A stretch of DNA of 39,278 nucleotides from an uncultured Bacteroidota bacterium (GCA_902510415.1 CABXBH010000009.1:1-39278); one strand, 5' to 3'; positions 1-9,007 are shown, numbered from the stretch's first letter. Notes: generated by a model not told the origin, from the sequence alone. A program made the numbers and translations.

Positions 1-1
1 T

Positions 2-802
2 ATTGATATATTAATTTTTGATATTCAAGATGTTGGAGTAAGGTTCTATACACACATTTCGACTCTTCATTATGTAATGCAAGCTTCTGCAGAAAATAAT
101 ATTCCATTAATTGTGCTTGATAGACCTAATCCAAATGGTCATTATGTAGACGGTCCCGTCTTGGAAATTAAGAATAAAAGTTTTGTTGGAATGCATGAGG
201 TGCCAATTATATATGGTTTAACCATTGGAGAATATGCCAAAATGATTAACGAAGAAGGTTGGCTAAATGATAAAGTAAAATCTAAATTACATGTAGTAGA
301 ATTAAAAAACTATGATAGACAATCAGAGTATGATTTACCAATAATTCCATCACCAAATTTACCAAACAAAAAATCAATTAATTTATACCCTTCTCTTTGT
401 TTATTTGAAGGAACAAATATTAGTGTTGGTAGAGGAACTAACTTACAATTCCAAATTTATGGAAGCCCTTTTTTAAATAAAGAAAAAAATGATTTTCAGT
501 TTAATCCTACAAAAAATAGTGGGTCAAAGTATCCAAAGCATGAAGATAAATTATGTTATGGAAAAAATTTATCACTAACAGAAAGACTAAATGAATTTAA
601 TTTAGAATTCATTTTAAAGGCTTATACAGATTCATCTAATAAATCCGAATTTTTTAATAATTATTTTATTAAACTTGCAGGTGTAGATGATTTAAAAAAC
701 CAAATTATCAGTGGCTATTCTCAGCAAGAAATCAAAGAAAGCTGGCAAAAAAAATTAGAGAAATATAAGTTAATGAGAAAGAAATATTTAATTTATAAAT
801 AA
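2..802 (+). CDS. NamZ-type exo-beta-N-acetylmuramidase (DUF1343), 5' truncated
   Basis: This is the C-terminal 266 residues of a DUF1343 protein; the reading frame is open to the first bases of the window, so the start lies outside. Family hallmarks are visible: DIQDVGVRFYTHISTLHY right at the edge, DRPNPNG, and LYPSLCLFEGTNISVGRG near the middle. Characterised members (NamZ) remove terminal N-acetylmuramic acid from peptidoglycan fragments, usually as exported proteins in muropeptide recycling. The signal peptide cannot be seen because the N-terminus is missing. It ends 11 bp before ftsE, so the two may be co-transcribed. Family assignment is firm; the exact substrate is inferred from the family. 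Confidence 0.88.
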   Translation: MDILIFDIQDVGVRFYTHISTLHYVMQASAENNIPLIVLDRPNPNGHYVDGPVLEIKNKSFVGMHEVPIIYGLTIGEYAKMINEEGWLNDKVKSKLHVVELKNYDRQSEYDLPIIPSPNLPNKKSINLYPSLCLFEGTNISVGRGTNLQFQIYGSPFLNKEKNDFQFNPTKNSGSKYPKHEDKLCYGKNLSLTERLNEFNLEFILKAYTDSSNKSEFFNNYFIKLAGVDDLKNQIISGYSQQEIKESWQKKLEKYKLMRKKYLIYK

Positions 803-813
803 TAAATCAATCG

Positions 814-1518
814 ATGGGAAAAACAGTAGTAGAATACAGTAATGTTGAGATTGGATTAAATTCTGATTTTAAAATTCGAGAATTATCTCTTACTGTAAAT
901 AAAGGGGAGTTTGTATATCTAATTGGTAAGACCGGGTCTGGAAAATCGAGTATTTTAAAATCTATGTACGCTGAGAAAAAAATTATAACAGGTAAAGCAT
1001 ATATTTCAAAAACTAATTTAGCTACTATCAAAGATCGAGAGATTCCTTTATTAAGAAGAAAAATTGGAATTATATTTCAAGACTTTCAGCTACTTAAGGA
1101 CAGGACCGTTTATAAAAACCTTGAATTTGTACTTAAAGCAACTGGTTGGACGAATTCAATGAGTATTAATGAGCAGATTAAGTCATGCTTAGACAAAGTT
1201 CATATCTCAGAATTATCTGAAAAATATCCTAGTCAACTTTCTGGCGGACAAAAACAAAAAGCAGCAATTGCAAGGGCTTTATTAAATAATCCTGAAATAA
1301 TTATTGCAGATGAGCCAACAGGCAATTTAGACCCAAAAAGTAGTGTTGAAATAATGAATGTTTTAACTGAAATTAATCAAAATGGAAATACTATTTTAAT
1401 GGCAACACATGATTTCCTTTTGCTAAAGCAATATAGGGGGAGAATTTTAAGATGTAATGAAGGTATGATTGATGAAATTGAATCTAAAGATTTAAATATT
1501 GAAACTGTTTACGTATGA
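814..1518 (+). CDS. ftsE: Cell-division ABC ATPase FtsE
   Basis: A 234-residue ABC ATPase of the FtsE/LolD class. Walker A GKTGSGKS is at residues 38-45, the Q-loop glutamine at 89, signature LSGGQKQK at 142-149, Walker B EIIIADE at 161-167, the TGNLDP D-loop at 169-174 and the switch histidine at 199. FtsE works at the inner face of the membrane with FtsX to drive periplasmic peptidoglycan hydrolysis at division. No FtsX gene lies next to it; a glycosyltransferase gene overlaps its stop by 4 bp (ATGA), implying translational coupling. FtsE fits best by length and motifs, but a LolD-like role cannot be excluded from sequence alone. Confidence 0.82.
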   Translation: MGKTVVEYSNVEIGLNSDFKIRELSLTVNKGEFVYLIGKTGSGKSSILKSMYAEKKIITGKAYISKTNLATIKDREIPLLRRKIGIIFQDFQLLKDRTVYKNLEFVLKATGWTNSMSINEQIKSCLDKVHISELSEKYPSQLSGGQKQKAAIARALLNNPEIIIADEPTGNLDPKSSVEIMNVLTEINQNGNTILMATHDFLLLKQYRGRILRCNEGMIDEIESKDLNIETVYV

Positions 1519-2390
1519 TTTCTATACTAATTCCGTGTTATGATTTTAATGCATATCCGCTTGTAAACATATTAGAAAAACAAGCATTAATGTTAAATAT
1601 AAATTATGAAATTATTTGTATTGATGACGGTTCATTTTCTTCAAAAAATGAAATAAATCAAAAAATAAATTTGTTGACTAATGCAAAGTTTATAGAATCA
1701 AAAAAAAACTTAGGCAGAATTAAAAATAGGATTTTATTAGCAGAGAAATCTCAATATGACTGGCTTTTATATATTGATGTAGACACAATACCTAAGAATG
1801 AATATTTTCTGGCAAACTACATTACTTTTTTTAAAAAAGAGGTAATAATTTTTGGTGGCTGTAGTTATAATAAACCTCAAAATAAAAATTCAAATTTAAG
1901 ATATAAATTTGGAAAATTTAGAGAAGAAATAATTGCATCCACAAGAAACAAAAATCCCTATAAATATATTTCTTCATCAAATTTTATGTGCAGAAAAAAT
2001 ATTTTATTAAATACTTTAAAAAAAATTGAAAGTATTTCTTATGGAAATGATTATATATTTGCGTCTTTGCTTAAGCAGGATAAGGTTAATATAACGCATG
2101 TTGATAATAAAGTTATTATTGAAGATATTGATGACAATCAAAAATTTTTAAGAAAAACCGAACAAGCTCTTGAAAATTTGTTGAAGTGCTATAAAAAAGG
2201 TTTATTAAATATACATAGCATTTCTATTCTAAGTGCATATGAATTTCTAGACAAGTTTTTATTAAAGAAAATTTTTGTTAAATCAACCAATTTATGCAAA
2301 AAAATAATCGATAATAATCTAGTAAAACAAAATCCAAATTTATTTTTATTTGATTTGTATAGACTGAGATATCTATGTCAGCTTAAATAG
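1515..2390 (+). CDS. Glycosyltransferase family 2
   Basis: A 291-residue GT-A fold glycosyltransferase. The N-terminus MISILIPCYD is the typical first strand, DDGS at residues 37-40 belongs to the nucleotide-sugar site, and DVD at 88-90 is the metal-binding DXD-like motif. No membrane segments are evident, so it should act at the cytoplasmic face. Donor and acceptor cannot be read from the sequence. Its start overlaps the ftsE stop by 4 bp, and its stop overlaps the convergent cupin gene stop by 8 bp. The coupling to ftsE rather than to the glycan cluster downstream is noteworthy. Confidence 0.85.
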   Translation: MISILIPCYDFNAYPLVNILEKQALMLNINYEIICIDDGSFSSKNEINQKINLLTNAKFIESKKNLGRIKNRILLAEKSQYDWLLYIDVDTIPKNEYFLANYITFFKKEVIIFGGCSYNKPQNKNSNLRYKFGKFREEIIASTRNKNPYKYISSSNFMCRKNILLNTLKKIESISYGNDYIFASLLKQDKVNITHVDNKVIIEDIDDNQKFLRKTEQALENLLKCYKKGLLNIHSISILSAYEFLDKFLLKKIFVKSTNLCKKIIDNNLVKQNPNLFLFDLYRLRYLCQLK

Positions 2391-2799
2391 TTTTAAACTT
2401 TTTAAATTCTTTGTAATCTCTAAAATAATCTGATTCTTTAAAATAATCCGACGCTAAAACCATACAAACTGCAGCTGATGAAAAATCATCCATTTCTCTC
2501 CAAATTCCTTTTGGAATCAATAATCCTTTATCAGGCTTATTAAGCATTATTATTTTTTTGTTATTTCCGTCATCTAGATGAACATCAAAGCTACCACTTA
2601 ATGGAATCATGAATTGAACTAAATCTTTGTGAGCATGCCCGCCTCTATACGCATCACTTGGCACATCATATAGGTAGTACACTCTTTTTATATCAAAAGG
2701 GATTATATCCTTTTCAATAAATGAAAGCTTACCGCGTCCCTTTGGATCAATTATTTTTGGAATATCAATAATTTTTATATCGTCTATTGTCGTTTTCAT
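2383..2799 (-). CDS. FdtA/QdtA-like dTDP-sugar 3,4-ketoisomerase (cupin)
   Basis: A 138-residue single-domain cupin of the FdtA/QdtA/WxcM C-terminal family. Family features are the DPKGRGKLSFIE segment near residues 18-29, the RGGHAH motif at 52-57 carrying the catalytic histidine pair, and the following LSGSFDVHLDDG strand. Characterised members convert dTDP-4-keto-6-deoxyglucose to the 3-keto isomer, a precursor of amino-deoxysugars such as Fuc3NAc or Qui3NAc. The usual partner aminotransferase and acetyltransferase are not in the window, so the product sugar is unknown. Its ATG overlaps the stop of the upstream glycosyltransferase by 4 bp, forming a two-gene minus-strand operon. Confidence 0.82.
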   Translation of the reverse strand: MKTTIDDIKIIDIPKIIDPKGRGKLSFIEKDIIPFDIKRVYYLYDVPSDAYRGGHAHKDLVQFMIPLSGSFDVHLDDGNNKKIIMLNKPDKGLLIPKGIWREMDDFSSAAVCMVLASDYFKESDYFRDYKEFKKFKTI

Positions 2800-3605
2800 A
2801 TTGATTTAAATTTATTTATTCCTTTAATACCTACTAAAAACTTATTTAAAATTTGATCATTTTTAATCATATTCTTTTTTTTCAGCAAGTATATATGATG
2901 AATTAATTTGAAATATGATAAATAACCGAAAAACTTATAAAAAATTGCTGCTCTAGCAAAAATATTTTGATCTCTATGTGCCATTTTTCCAGAACTATCA
3001 GAATTATGACTTAATATAATTGCTGAATTTGAAATTATATTTAAGCCTTTATCTAAACACTCCATTAAAAAAACATATTCGTCACCAGTGGGAAAGATAG
3101 ACCCTAAACCAAACAAGGGGTCAAAACTTAAATTATTTTTAATAATAGATTCTCTTTTAAATGCAATAACAACTGAATTAATATCTCTAATAGTTCTTTC
3201 ATCATGGTATTCTATATTTTTATAATCTTTAAATAATTTTCCCGATTCATCCACCATCCTGAATGTAATAATATCTGCATTTGGATTATTTTTAAATGAA
3301 GTTGATATAATAGCATAAAAATCTTCTTTATAGACTATATCATCATCAGCAAATACACAATAATCAAATGACGAATTTTTTATTGCTAAATTTCTACTAA
3401 TAGAAAGACCTTTTGAATCAGAATTAATTACATTAATATTTTTAAAATTTGAATTAATGTTATTATCAGATTGATTAACAACTAAAATCGGATATTTAGA
3501 TTTATTACTTTGAAAAAAAATATTATCTATAAAATCTAAATTGTTTTTATTCGTTGTAGAAATTAAAATCTCTAAATTATTTTTTTTGTCAATCAGATTC
3601 GGCAT
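2796..3605 (-). CDS. Glycosyltransferase family 2-like
   Basis: A 269-residue GT-A-type glycosyltransferase. It has ILISTTNK as first strand, a G66-L-S..R71-N stretch typical of the family's nucleotide-binding region, and ADDDIVY with DDD at 87-89 as the metal-binding motif. A hydrophilic C-terminal half follows and there is no clear membrane anchor. It is the first gene of a minus-strand pair with the ketoisomerase-like cupin, and is divergent from the glycosyltransferase at 3642. The natural reading is that it transfers a sugar during synthesis of the same surface glycan; specificity cannot be stated. Confidence 0.75.
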   Translation of the reverse strand: MPNLIDKKNNLEILISTTNKNNLDFIDNIFFQSNKSKYPILVVNQSDNNINSNFKNINVINSDSKGLSISRNLAIKNSSFDYCVFADDDIVYKEDFYAIISTSFKNNPNADIITFRMVDESGKLFKDYKNIEYHDERTIRDINSVVIAFKRESIIKNNLSFDPLFGLGSIFPTGDEYVFLMECLDKGLNIISNSAIILSHNSDSSGKMAHRDQNIFARAAIFYKFFGYLSYFKLIHHIYLLKKKNMIKNDQILNKFLVGIKGINKFKSI

Positions 3606-3613
3606 TAAAAATA

Positions 3614-3621
3614 TATATTTG
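3614..3621 (+). promoter_or_regulatory. Candidate Bacteroidetes -7 element (TATATTTG)
   Basis: TATATTTG matches the Bacteroidetes -7 consensus TAnnTTTG and lies 20 bp before the ATG of the glycosyltransferase at 3642. The nearest upstream TTTG (3585-3588) is 25 bp away, slightly beyond the usual 17-23 bp, so the -33 half is imperfect. The position between divergent genes supports promoter activity. Confidence 0.4.
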
Positions 3622-3641
3622 AAACAAGTGATAACAATATA

Positions 3642-4781
3642 ATGAAAATCTTACTCATAGGTGAATATAGTAATCTCCACAATTCTTTAAAGCAAGGACT
3701 TGAAAAAGAAGGTCATAAAGTTGTTTTATTAGGAAATGGTGATGGCTTTAAAAACTACAATGTAGATATCTTAGTAAAATCATCAATTTTTGAAAATAGA
3801 ATATTAAAAATTATAGCGAAAATAATTGATAAGATTTTTACAATTAGCCTTAATGAAATAGAAATTTTTTTTAAAGCAAGAAGAAAACTAAAACTTCTCA
3901 AAGGATATGATATAGTTCAACTAATTAACGAAAGAGCTTTTAATACATCTCCATTTTTAGAAAAAAAACTTTTAAAAGAAATATTTAATAATAATCAAAA
4001 AGTTTTTATGTTAGCCTGTGGGGTTGACCATAGAAGCGTTAGTTATGCAAATCAAAAAAAATTTAGATACTCAATTTTAACCCCGTACTTTGAAGATGTT
4101 TCGCTTAGAAAACAATATAAGTTTATTTTAAAATATTTAAAGCCTAATTATTCCAGACTTAGTGATTATGTCAAAAGTAATGTAGCTGGTATAATTAGCT
4201 CAGATCTTGATTATCATATTCCGTATGAAGGCACAAAAAAATATATTGGAATGATTCCAAATCCAATTAATACTGATAGTTTGAGATTAGAGCAAAATAA
4301 ACAAGAAAGAAAAATTATGATTTTACATGCTATAAATTCAAAGAACAGAATTAAAAAAGGTAATGATATTTTTGAAAAAGCATTATCAATTATAAAGGAT
4401 AAGTATTGTGATAATATTGAAATAATCAAAACGATTGATAAACCATATTTAGAGCATATAAATAATATTAAGAAAAGTGATATAGTTTTAGACCAAATTT
4501 ATGCATATGATCAAGGATTTAATGCTTTAGAGGCTATGGCCTTAGGGAAAATAGTATTTACAGGCGCTGAAAAAGAATGGTTAGAAAAATATAATATTAA
4601 AGAAAATACAGTCGTTATCAATGCATTACCAGATGTATCTAATATTGTCAAAAAATTATCTTGGCTAATTGAAAATCCAAAGGAAAGAAATTACATATCC
4701 AAAAATGCAAGAAAATTTATTGAAGAATTCCATGATTATAAAAAAATTGCAAATAAATATTTAGAGGCGTGGGCAATATAA
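3642..4781 (+). CDS. Glycosyltransferase, GT4-like (GT-B fold)
   Basis: A 379-residue protein with the layout of a GT-B glycosyltransferase. The N-terminal strand MKILLIGEYS is followed by a helix for the acceptor domain, IPNPIN at about 205-210 begins the donor domain, and NALEAMALGK at 294-303 corresponds to the EX7E region that binds nucleotide sugar in GT4 enzymes. It is soluble or peripheral at the inner membrane. It starts a plus-strand run with the sulfotransferase (13 bp overlap) and the flippase, so it very likely builds the glycan that these sulfate and export. Sugar specificity is unknown. Confidence 0.72.
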   Translation: MKILLIGEYSNLHNSLKQGLEKEGHKVVLLGNGDGFKNYNVDILVKSSIFENRILKIIAKIIDKIFTISLNEIEIFFKARRKLKLLKGYDIVQLINERAFNTSPFLEKKLLKEIFNNNQKVFMLACGVDHRSVSYANQKKFRYSILTPYFEDVSLRKQYKFILKYLKPNYSRLSDYVKSNVAGIISSDLDYHIPYEGTKKYIGMIPNPINTDSLRLEQNKQERKIMILHAINSKNRIKKGNDIFEKALSIIKDKYCDNIEIIKTIDKPYLEHINNIKKSDIVLDQIYAYDQGFNALEAMALGKIVFTGAEKEWLEKYNIKENTVVINALPDVSNIVKKLSWLIENPKERNYISKNARKFIEEFHDYKKIANKYLEAWAI

Positions 4782-5686
4782 ACAAACATTTTAAACCGAA
4801 TTTTTTTATTCCAGGAGCTGCTAAATCTGGGACAACAACTTTACATGATTTATTAAATACTCACCCTCAAATATCAATGTCAACAAACAAAGAGCCTGTT
4901 TATTGGAATAATAAATCATTTGAAAAATATGATAAATTTGAAAAAAATAGATATGCTAATTTATTTGATGAAAATGCAAACATTAAAGGTGAATCAACAA
5001 CATCTTACATGTATTATGACAACTTCATTAAAAATGTAAAAAATAATTATGATAAATCTCCAAAGTTTATTTTTATTTTAAGGAATCCAATTGATAGATA
5101 TATTTCACACTTTTGGTGGATAAAAGGGTTAGGCTTAGAGAAAAACAATATAAAAGACGTAATAAAAAAAGGAATTCAAACCGATTTTACAGAATATGAT
5201 TATTATCCAAAACATTATTTTCAATTTGGCCTATATTCAAAGTGGATACAACGTTTTATTGATAATTTTGGGCTTGAAAATATTAAAATAATAACTCTTG
5301 AACGTCTGATTTCAAATCGACTTGATACAGTTAATTCATGTTTTGATTTTTTAGGATTAAAAAAACTTGAATCAATACAAGAAAAATCCTCAAATAAAAC
5401 TACAAGAATAAAGTATTCATGCATGTATCATTTTGTAAGAAAGTCTTCAATTGGTAAAATGAACTACACAAAAATTGGTAAAATATTTTTATCAAAGAAA
5501 TCGATTCATAAAATAAAGAATAAATTGAAAGAGATAATAATAAATTGGAAAACAGAGGAATTTAAATACGAACCTTTACAATCAGAATATAGAAATTACT
5601 TAAAAGATGCTGGATATAATAGTGACGTGGAAAAATTAAAAGATATTTTTGATTATTCATTCGAAGAATGGAAAGACTTTAATTAA
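4769..5686 (+). CDS. PAPS-dependent carbohydrate sulfotransferase
   Basis: A 305-residue sulfotransferase resembling the heparan-sulfate NST/2-OST group. The 5'-phosphosulfate loop GAAKSGTTTL is at residues 16-25. The 3'-phosphate site is RNPIDRYISHF at 105-115, with Arg105 and Ser113 expected to bind PAPS. GESTTSY at 74-80 probably contains the catalytic acid/base Glu75. The most upstream start is GTG at 4769 and is supported because the conserved FFIPGAAKSG strand begins only 11 residues in. It overlaps the preceding glycosyltransferase by 13 bp and is followed at once by a flippase, so the acceptor is probably the exported glycan. Confidence 0.88.
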   Translation: MGNINKHFKPNFFIPGAAKSGTTTLHDLLNTHPQISMSTNKEPVYWNNKSFEKYDKFEKNRYANLFDENANIKGESTTSYMYYDNFIKNVKNNYDKSPKFIFILRNPIDRYISHFWWIKGLGLEKNNIKDVIKKGIQTDFTEYDYYPKHYFQFGLYSKWIQRFIDNFGLENIKIITLERLISNRLDTVNSCFDFLGLKKLESIQEKSSNKTTRIKYSCMYHFVRKSSIGKMNYTKIGKIFLSKKSIHKIKNKLKEIIINWKTEEFKYEPLQSEYRNYLKDAGYNSDVEKLKDIFDYSFEEWKDFN

Positions 5687-5692
5687 TTGCAA

Positions 5693-6949
5693 ATGAATTT
5701 TATAAAAACTTCCTTTTTATCTGGATTAAGTACCGCAATCAGTTTATTAGCTCGACTAATCTCAACAAAGATTGTTGCCGTTTATTTAGGTACTAACGGG
5801 ATGTTTCTGATGGGGCAGCTTAAAGATTTTCTAAGACTAGGTAATACAATTGGTTCATTTGGAATTGAAAATGGTATTGTAAAATATGCGTCAGAATATG
5901 AAAATAATGAAAGAAAACTAAGTGACATAATTGGAACAAGTTTTAAGATAAACTTTGTAAGTGCACTGATTTTTTCAGGTATGATTTTAATTTTCAAAAA
6001 TCAGATAGCGAATTTTCTTCAGATAAATTTCAGTGTAAAATTTTACTTTTTAATCTTGATTTTGTCGATTATATCAGCATCCATTCACACCTGCTTCTTG
6101 GCTATATATAATGGTCTAAATAAAATTAAACTATATGTGTTAGTTAATATTTTCTCTAATATCCTATCTGCTATTATTCTCGTTTTATTGGTATTAAAAA
6201 TGGAGATAATAGGTGCATTTTATGCCCTTGCAATAAATCAAATATTTAGTTTATTTATCAATATTATATTTTTTACGATTTATAAACCATTCAATATTAA
6301 ATGGATTTTTAGAAAATATTTATATGACAATTTAAAAAAATTATCCAGCTTTTCGATAATGGCTGTTGTTGGGCCAACGTGTTTAATAATATCAACATTT
6401 ATAGTAAGAGATTATATATTTGAAGAGTTTGGAGCTGATTATGCTGGATCCTGGGAGGCAATGTGGAGGATTTCAGCAATTTATCTTTTATTTCTAATAA
6501 CTACCTTCAAATTTTATCTAATACCAACTTTTTCTAAGCTTAATGAATCAGATCTACAGAAAGAAGTATTTAAAATTTGGAGGGTTGTTATTCCTATAAT
6601 AATTATTATCACAGCTGGAGTTTATTTAACAAAAGATATCATTATTAATGTATTATTATCAAAAGAGTTTGTTTTAATAAATTCAATAATTTTCTTCCAT
6701 CTAATTGGAGATATTATTAAAATAAATTGCTGGGTACTTGGTAATATTATGATATCAAAAGCAGATACAAAAAGTTTTGTATTTTTTCAAATTGAATGGT
6801 CAACAATATTTGTGATCCTAAGCTACATTTTTATTGAAAAATATGGATTTGTTGGTGTATCAATTTCTTATTTCATCACGTATATTATTCACTTTAGTTT
6901 ATTAAATATTTACTTTAGAAAACTACTTTGGATTAATCATAAATCTTAA
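5693..6949 (+). CDS. Wzx-like polysaccharide flippase (MOP superfamily)
   Basis: A roughly 418-residue very hydrophobic protein with about 12 predicted membrane helices and a start typical of O-antigen/lipid III flippases (FLSGLSTAISLLARLISTKIV). It would flip lipid-linked oligosaccharide across the inner membrane. TTG at 5687 is an in-frame alternative directly after the sulfotransferase stop; ATG at 5693, 6 bp after that stop, is preferred. It closes the plus-strand glycan operon and converges on the membrane acetyltransferase gene with a 7 bp gap. No Wzy polymerase is recognisable in the window. Confidence 0.85.
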   Translation: MNFIKTSFLSGLSTAISLLARLISTKIVAVYLGTNGMFLMGQLKDFLRLGNTIGSFGIENGIVKYASEYENNERKLSDIIGTSFKINFVSALIFSGMILIFKNQIANFLQINFSVKFYFLILILSIISASIHTCFLAIYNGLNKIKLYVLVNIFSNILSAIILVLLVLKMEIIGAFYALAINQIFSLFINIIFFTIYKPFNIKWIFRKYLYDNLKKLSSFSIMAVVGPTCLIISTFIVRDYIFEEFGADYAGSWEAMWRISAIYLLFLITTFKFYLIPTFSKLNESDLQKEVFKIWRVVIPIIIIITAGVYLTKDIIINVLLSKEFVLINSIIFFHLIGDIIKINCWVLGNIMISKADTKSFVFFQIEWSTIFVILSYIFIEKYGFVGVSISYFITYIIHFSLLNIYFRKLLWINHKS

Positions 6950-6956
6950 AGTTAGA

Positions 6957-8027
6957 TTACACCTTTAAAAATATTTTTCTCTTGTATAATTGATATATAA
7001 TTATATAAATAAATAAAGTGTAAAATATTGCCCAGGTTAAAGATGTAAGTTTTGTATATAGACCAAACTTAATGCCTATATCCATCCATAGTTCTTGTAT
7101 GCCCATATTATCAATTAGTTTTATTTGAAATAATTTCCACAAAACTCCATGTAGAACATATGCAGTAATTGCATTTGATCCAAAAGCAATACTAAATTTA
7201 AGTTCAAAATCATAGCTTTTATAATCTATAATAAAAATTGAAATAGCTAATATTACCATTGCTATTCCAGAACTAAACATAACGTATGAGCTTGTCCAAA
7301 TATGCTTGTTAATAGGAAAAAAAATATCCCAAAATAAACCAATTATTAATAATAAAGACCCTAATAAAATTAAATTTCTAATCTTATCAGAATCGTATTT
7401 AATTATTTCTCCCGTTATAATTCCTGAAATACAAGTGACTATTGCAGGAATTGTGCTGAAAAACCCTTCAGGGTCCCATGTTGTCATATACATTCGACCT
7501 GGAACTATAAAGCTATCCACCCAAGCGGCAAAATTTATACCTGGTTCAATTGTCCCCGCGTCAAAACCACCAAACGGAACAAACATCATTAAAATCCAGT
7601 AAAAAATTAAAATAAGAAAACTTGTAGTTACGAAAAAAACAAGATTGAAATTAAGATATAATATGGAGCAAATTAGGTATACTAAAGCGATTCTTTGCAG
7701 AACACCCACAAAACGAAGGTTATAAAAATCAAAATCAGGGAAAAGTGATAAAAATATTCCTAGAGCAAATATAATGACTGATCTTCTTATTATTTTGAGA
7801 TAAATATTTCTATTAAAATTATTTTTTATTTTAACAAATGACAATGAAATTGATACTCCAACAATAAAAAGGAAAAAAGGAAAAATCAAATCAGTTGGGG
7901 TAGCACCATGCCATTCAGCATGTCTTAAAGGGTTATAGACATATGACCAGCTTCCTGGTGAATTAACAATAATCATCGCTATTATTGTAATACCTCTAAA
8001 AAAATCTAAGGATAATAGCCTTTTCAT
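6957..8027 (-). CDS. Membrane acyltransferase, HGSNAT/DUF5009 family
   Basis: A 356-residue multi-pass membrane protein. The N-terminal SLDFFRGITI motif, HGATPTDLIFPFFLFIVG near residues 40-57 and about ten hydrophobic segments place it in the DUF5009 / heparan-alpha-glucosaminide N-acetyltransferase family, which moves acetyl groups across a membrane onto amino sugars. The bacterial substrate is generally not known. It is the last gene of a minus-strand run after blh and the GNAT-like gene (8 bp gap), and abuts the flippase gene on its other side. A role in acetylating envelope sugars is plausible from context but is inference. Confidence 0.82.
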   Translation of the reverse strand: MKRLLSLDFFRGITIIAMIIVNSPGSWSYVYNPLRHAEWHGATPTDLIFPFFLFIVGVSISLSFVKIKNNFNRNIYLKIIRRSVIIFALGIFLSLFPDFDFYNLRFVGVLQRIALVYLICSILYLNFNLVFFVTTSFLILIFYWILMMFVPFGGFDAGTIEPGINFAAWVDSFIVPGRMYMTTWDPEGFFSTIPAIVTCISGIITGEIIKYDSDKIRNLILLGSLLLIIGLFWDIFFPINKHIWTSSYVMFSSGIAMVILAISIFIIDYKSYDFELKFSIAFGSNAITAYVLHGVLWKLFQIKLIDNMGIQELWMDIGIKFGLYTKLTSLTWAIFYTLFIYIIIYQLYKRKIFLKV

Positions 8028-8035
8028 GGAATTTA

Positions 8036-9007
8036 TTAAACAATCAGATTTCTTAATTTATCAAATTTAGAAATTTCAATTTCATAAAAATCTTGAATTA
8101 AAGATTTAGCACCATAACCCTCTTTCCAGTAAATTAACCCTTTGTTAATTTTTTTCCCTTGTTGTTCATTTGAGGTACCAAAATCAAAATACTTATGTTT
8201 AGGAAAAATCTTGGTTATTAAGTTATAAAATAAAAAATCTAATGAACCAAGTAAGTTCTTTTCCATATTAGAACCAATATATTGAACATGAATAACATTT
8301 TTAGTTTGAAAAATTGTTGTACCAGCAACTATTTCTTCATCATGGTATACATTAAACTGCCTAATATTTTGTTTAAAATTATTTTTTAACTTTTGAATTT
8401 CACCCAAGTTATGAACTGGTTTAACAGAATGCTTGTCAGATAGCCTAGGGATTAAAATTATATTCCAAAATTCATCTAAATCATCAGTTTCTTTAATTTC
8501 TAAATTATTTTTTACTCCTCTTTTATAACCCTGAATTCTATCTTTTGAGAAATTAAAATCATTTTGCATGTCAATTACTGAAATAATATCTCTTCTATAA
8601 ATATTAGCCTCAGTAATAAAGGCTAAATAATCTAATTCTCCATTGAAATCTGAGTTATAAATTGAAGGAATTTGTTTGATAAATAATTTTTCAAAAGATT
8701 TTTCAAAATAGTAATTTAAAATATTTTCGAACAGTTCTAAATACTGGGTAAATTTCATATCGCTTTTAACTAGGATTCCACCATAGGTAAGTCCCTGATG
8801 GGAATAAACACTTTTTCCAATAGTGTTTGAAGGAAATAAAGCAATTAACTCAGAATCTTTAAAAACCAATAAAGAATGGTCGTCAAACTTATCAGAATGA
8901 TAATCCATAAAATCTCTTCTAAATAAAAAAGTAGAATTTTTGGATAAATTTATAAAATCATCCCATCTAGATTTATGAATCTTACTATAAGCTTCAATCG
9001 AAACCAT
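8036..9007 (-). CDS. GNAT/FemAB-like acyltransferase
   Basis: A 323-residue soluble protein with the double-GNAT look of FemAB / BioF2-type acyltransferases. It has WDDFINLSKNSTFLFRRDFMDYH at the N-terminus, a central basic YKRGVKNNLEIKE stretch, and the C-terminal half VAGTTIFQTKNVIHVQYIGS followed by YFDFGTSNEQQGKKINKGL, a pattern seen in GNAT-fold proteins of glycan and lipid clusters. (No single quoted run defines a known substrate.) It sits 11 bp after blh and 8 bp before the membrane acyltransferase, so all three are likely co-transcribed. Substrate unknown. Confidence 0.7.
   Translation of the reverse strand: MVSIEAYSKIHKSRWDDFINLSKNSTFLFRRDFMDYHSDKFDDHSLLVFKDSELIALFPSNTIGKSVYSHQGLTYGGILVKSDMKFTQYLELFENILNYYFEKSFEKLFIKQIPSIYNSDFNGELDYLAFITEANIYRRDIISVIDMQNDFNFSKDRIQGYKRGVKNNLEIKETDDLDEFWNIILIPRLSDKHSVKPVHNLGEIQKLKNNFKQNIRQFNVYHDEEIVAGTTIFQTKNVIHVQYIGSNMEKNLLGSLDFLFYNLITKIFPKHKYFDFGTSNEQQGKKINKGLIYWKEGYGAKSLIQDFYEIEISKFDKLRNLIV

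Noticed and set aside
807-1031. Minus-strand open frame of 74 codons inside ftsE
   Set aside because: It lies antisense to the well-supported ATPase gene and shows no family features; similar shadow frames elsewhere (for example 7306-7602, 11360-11572, 15882-16271, 32503-32859) were dismissed for the same reason.
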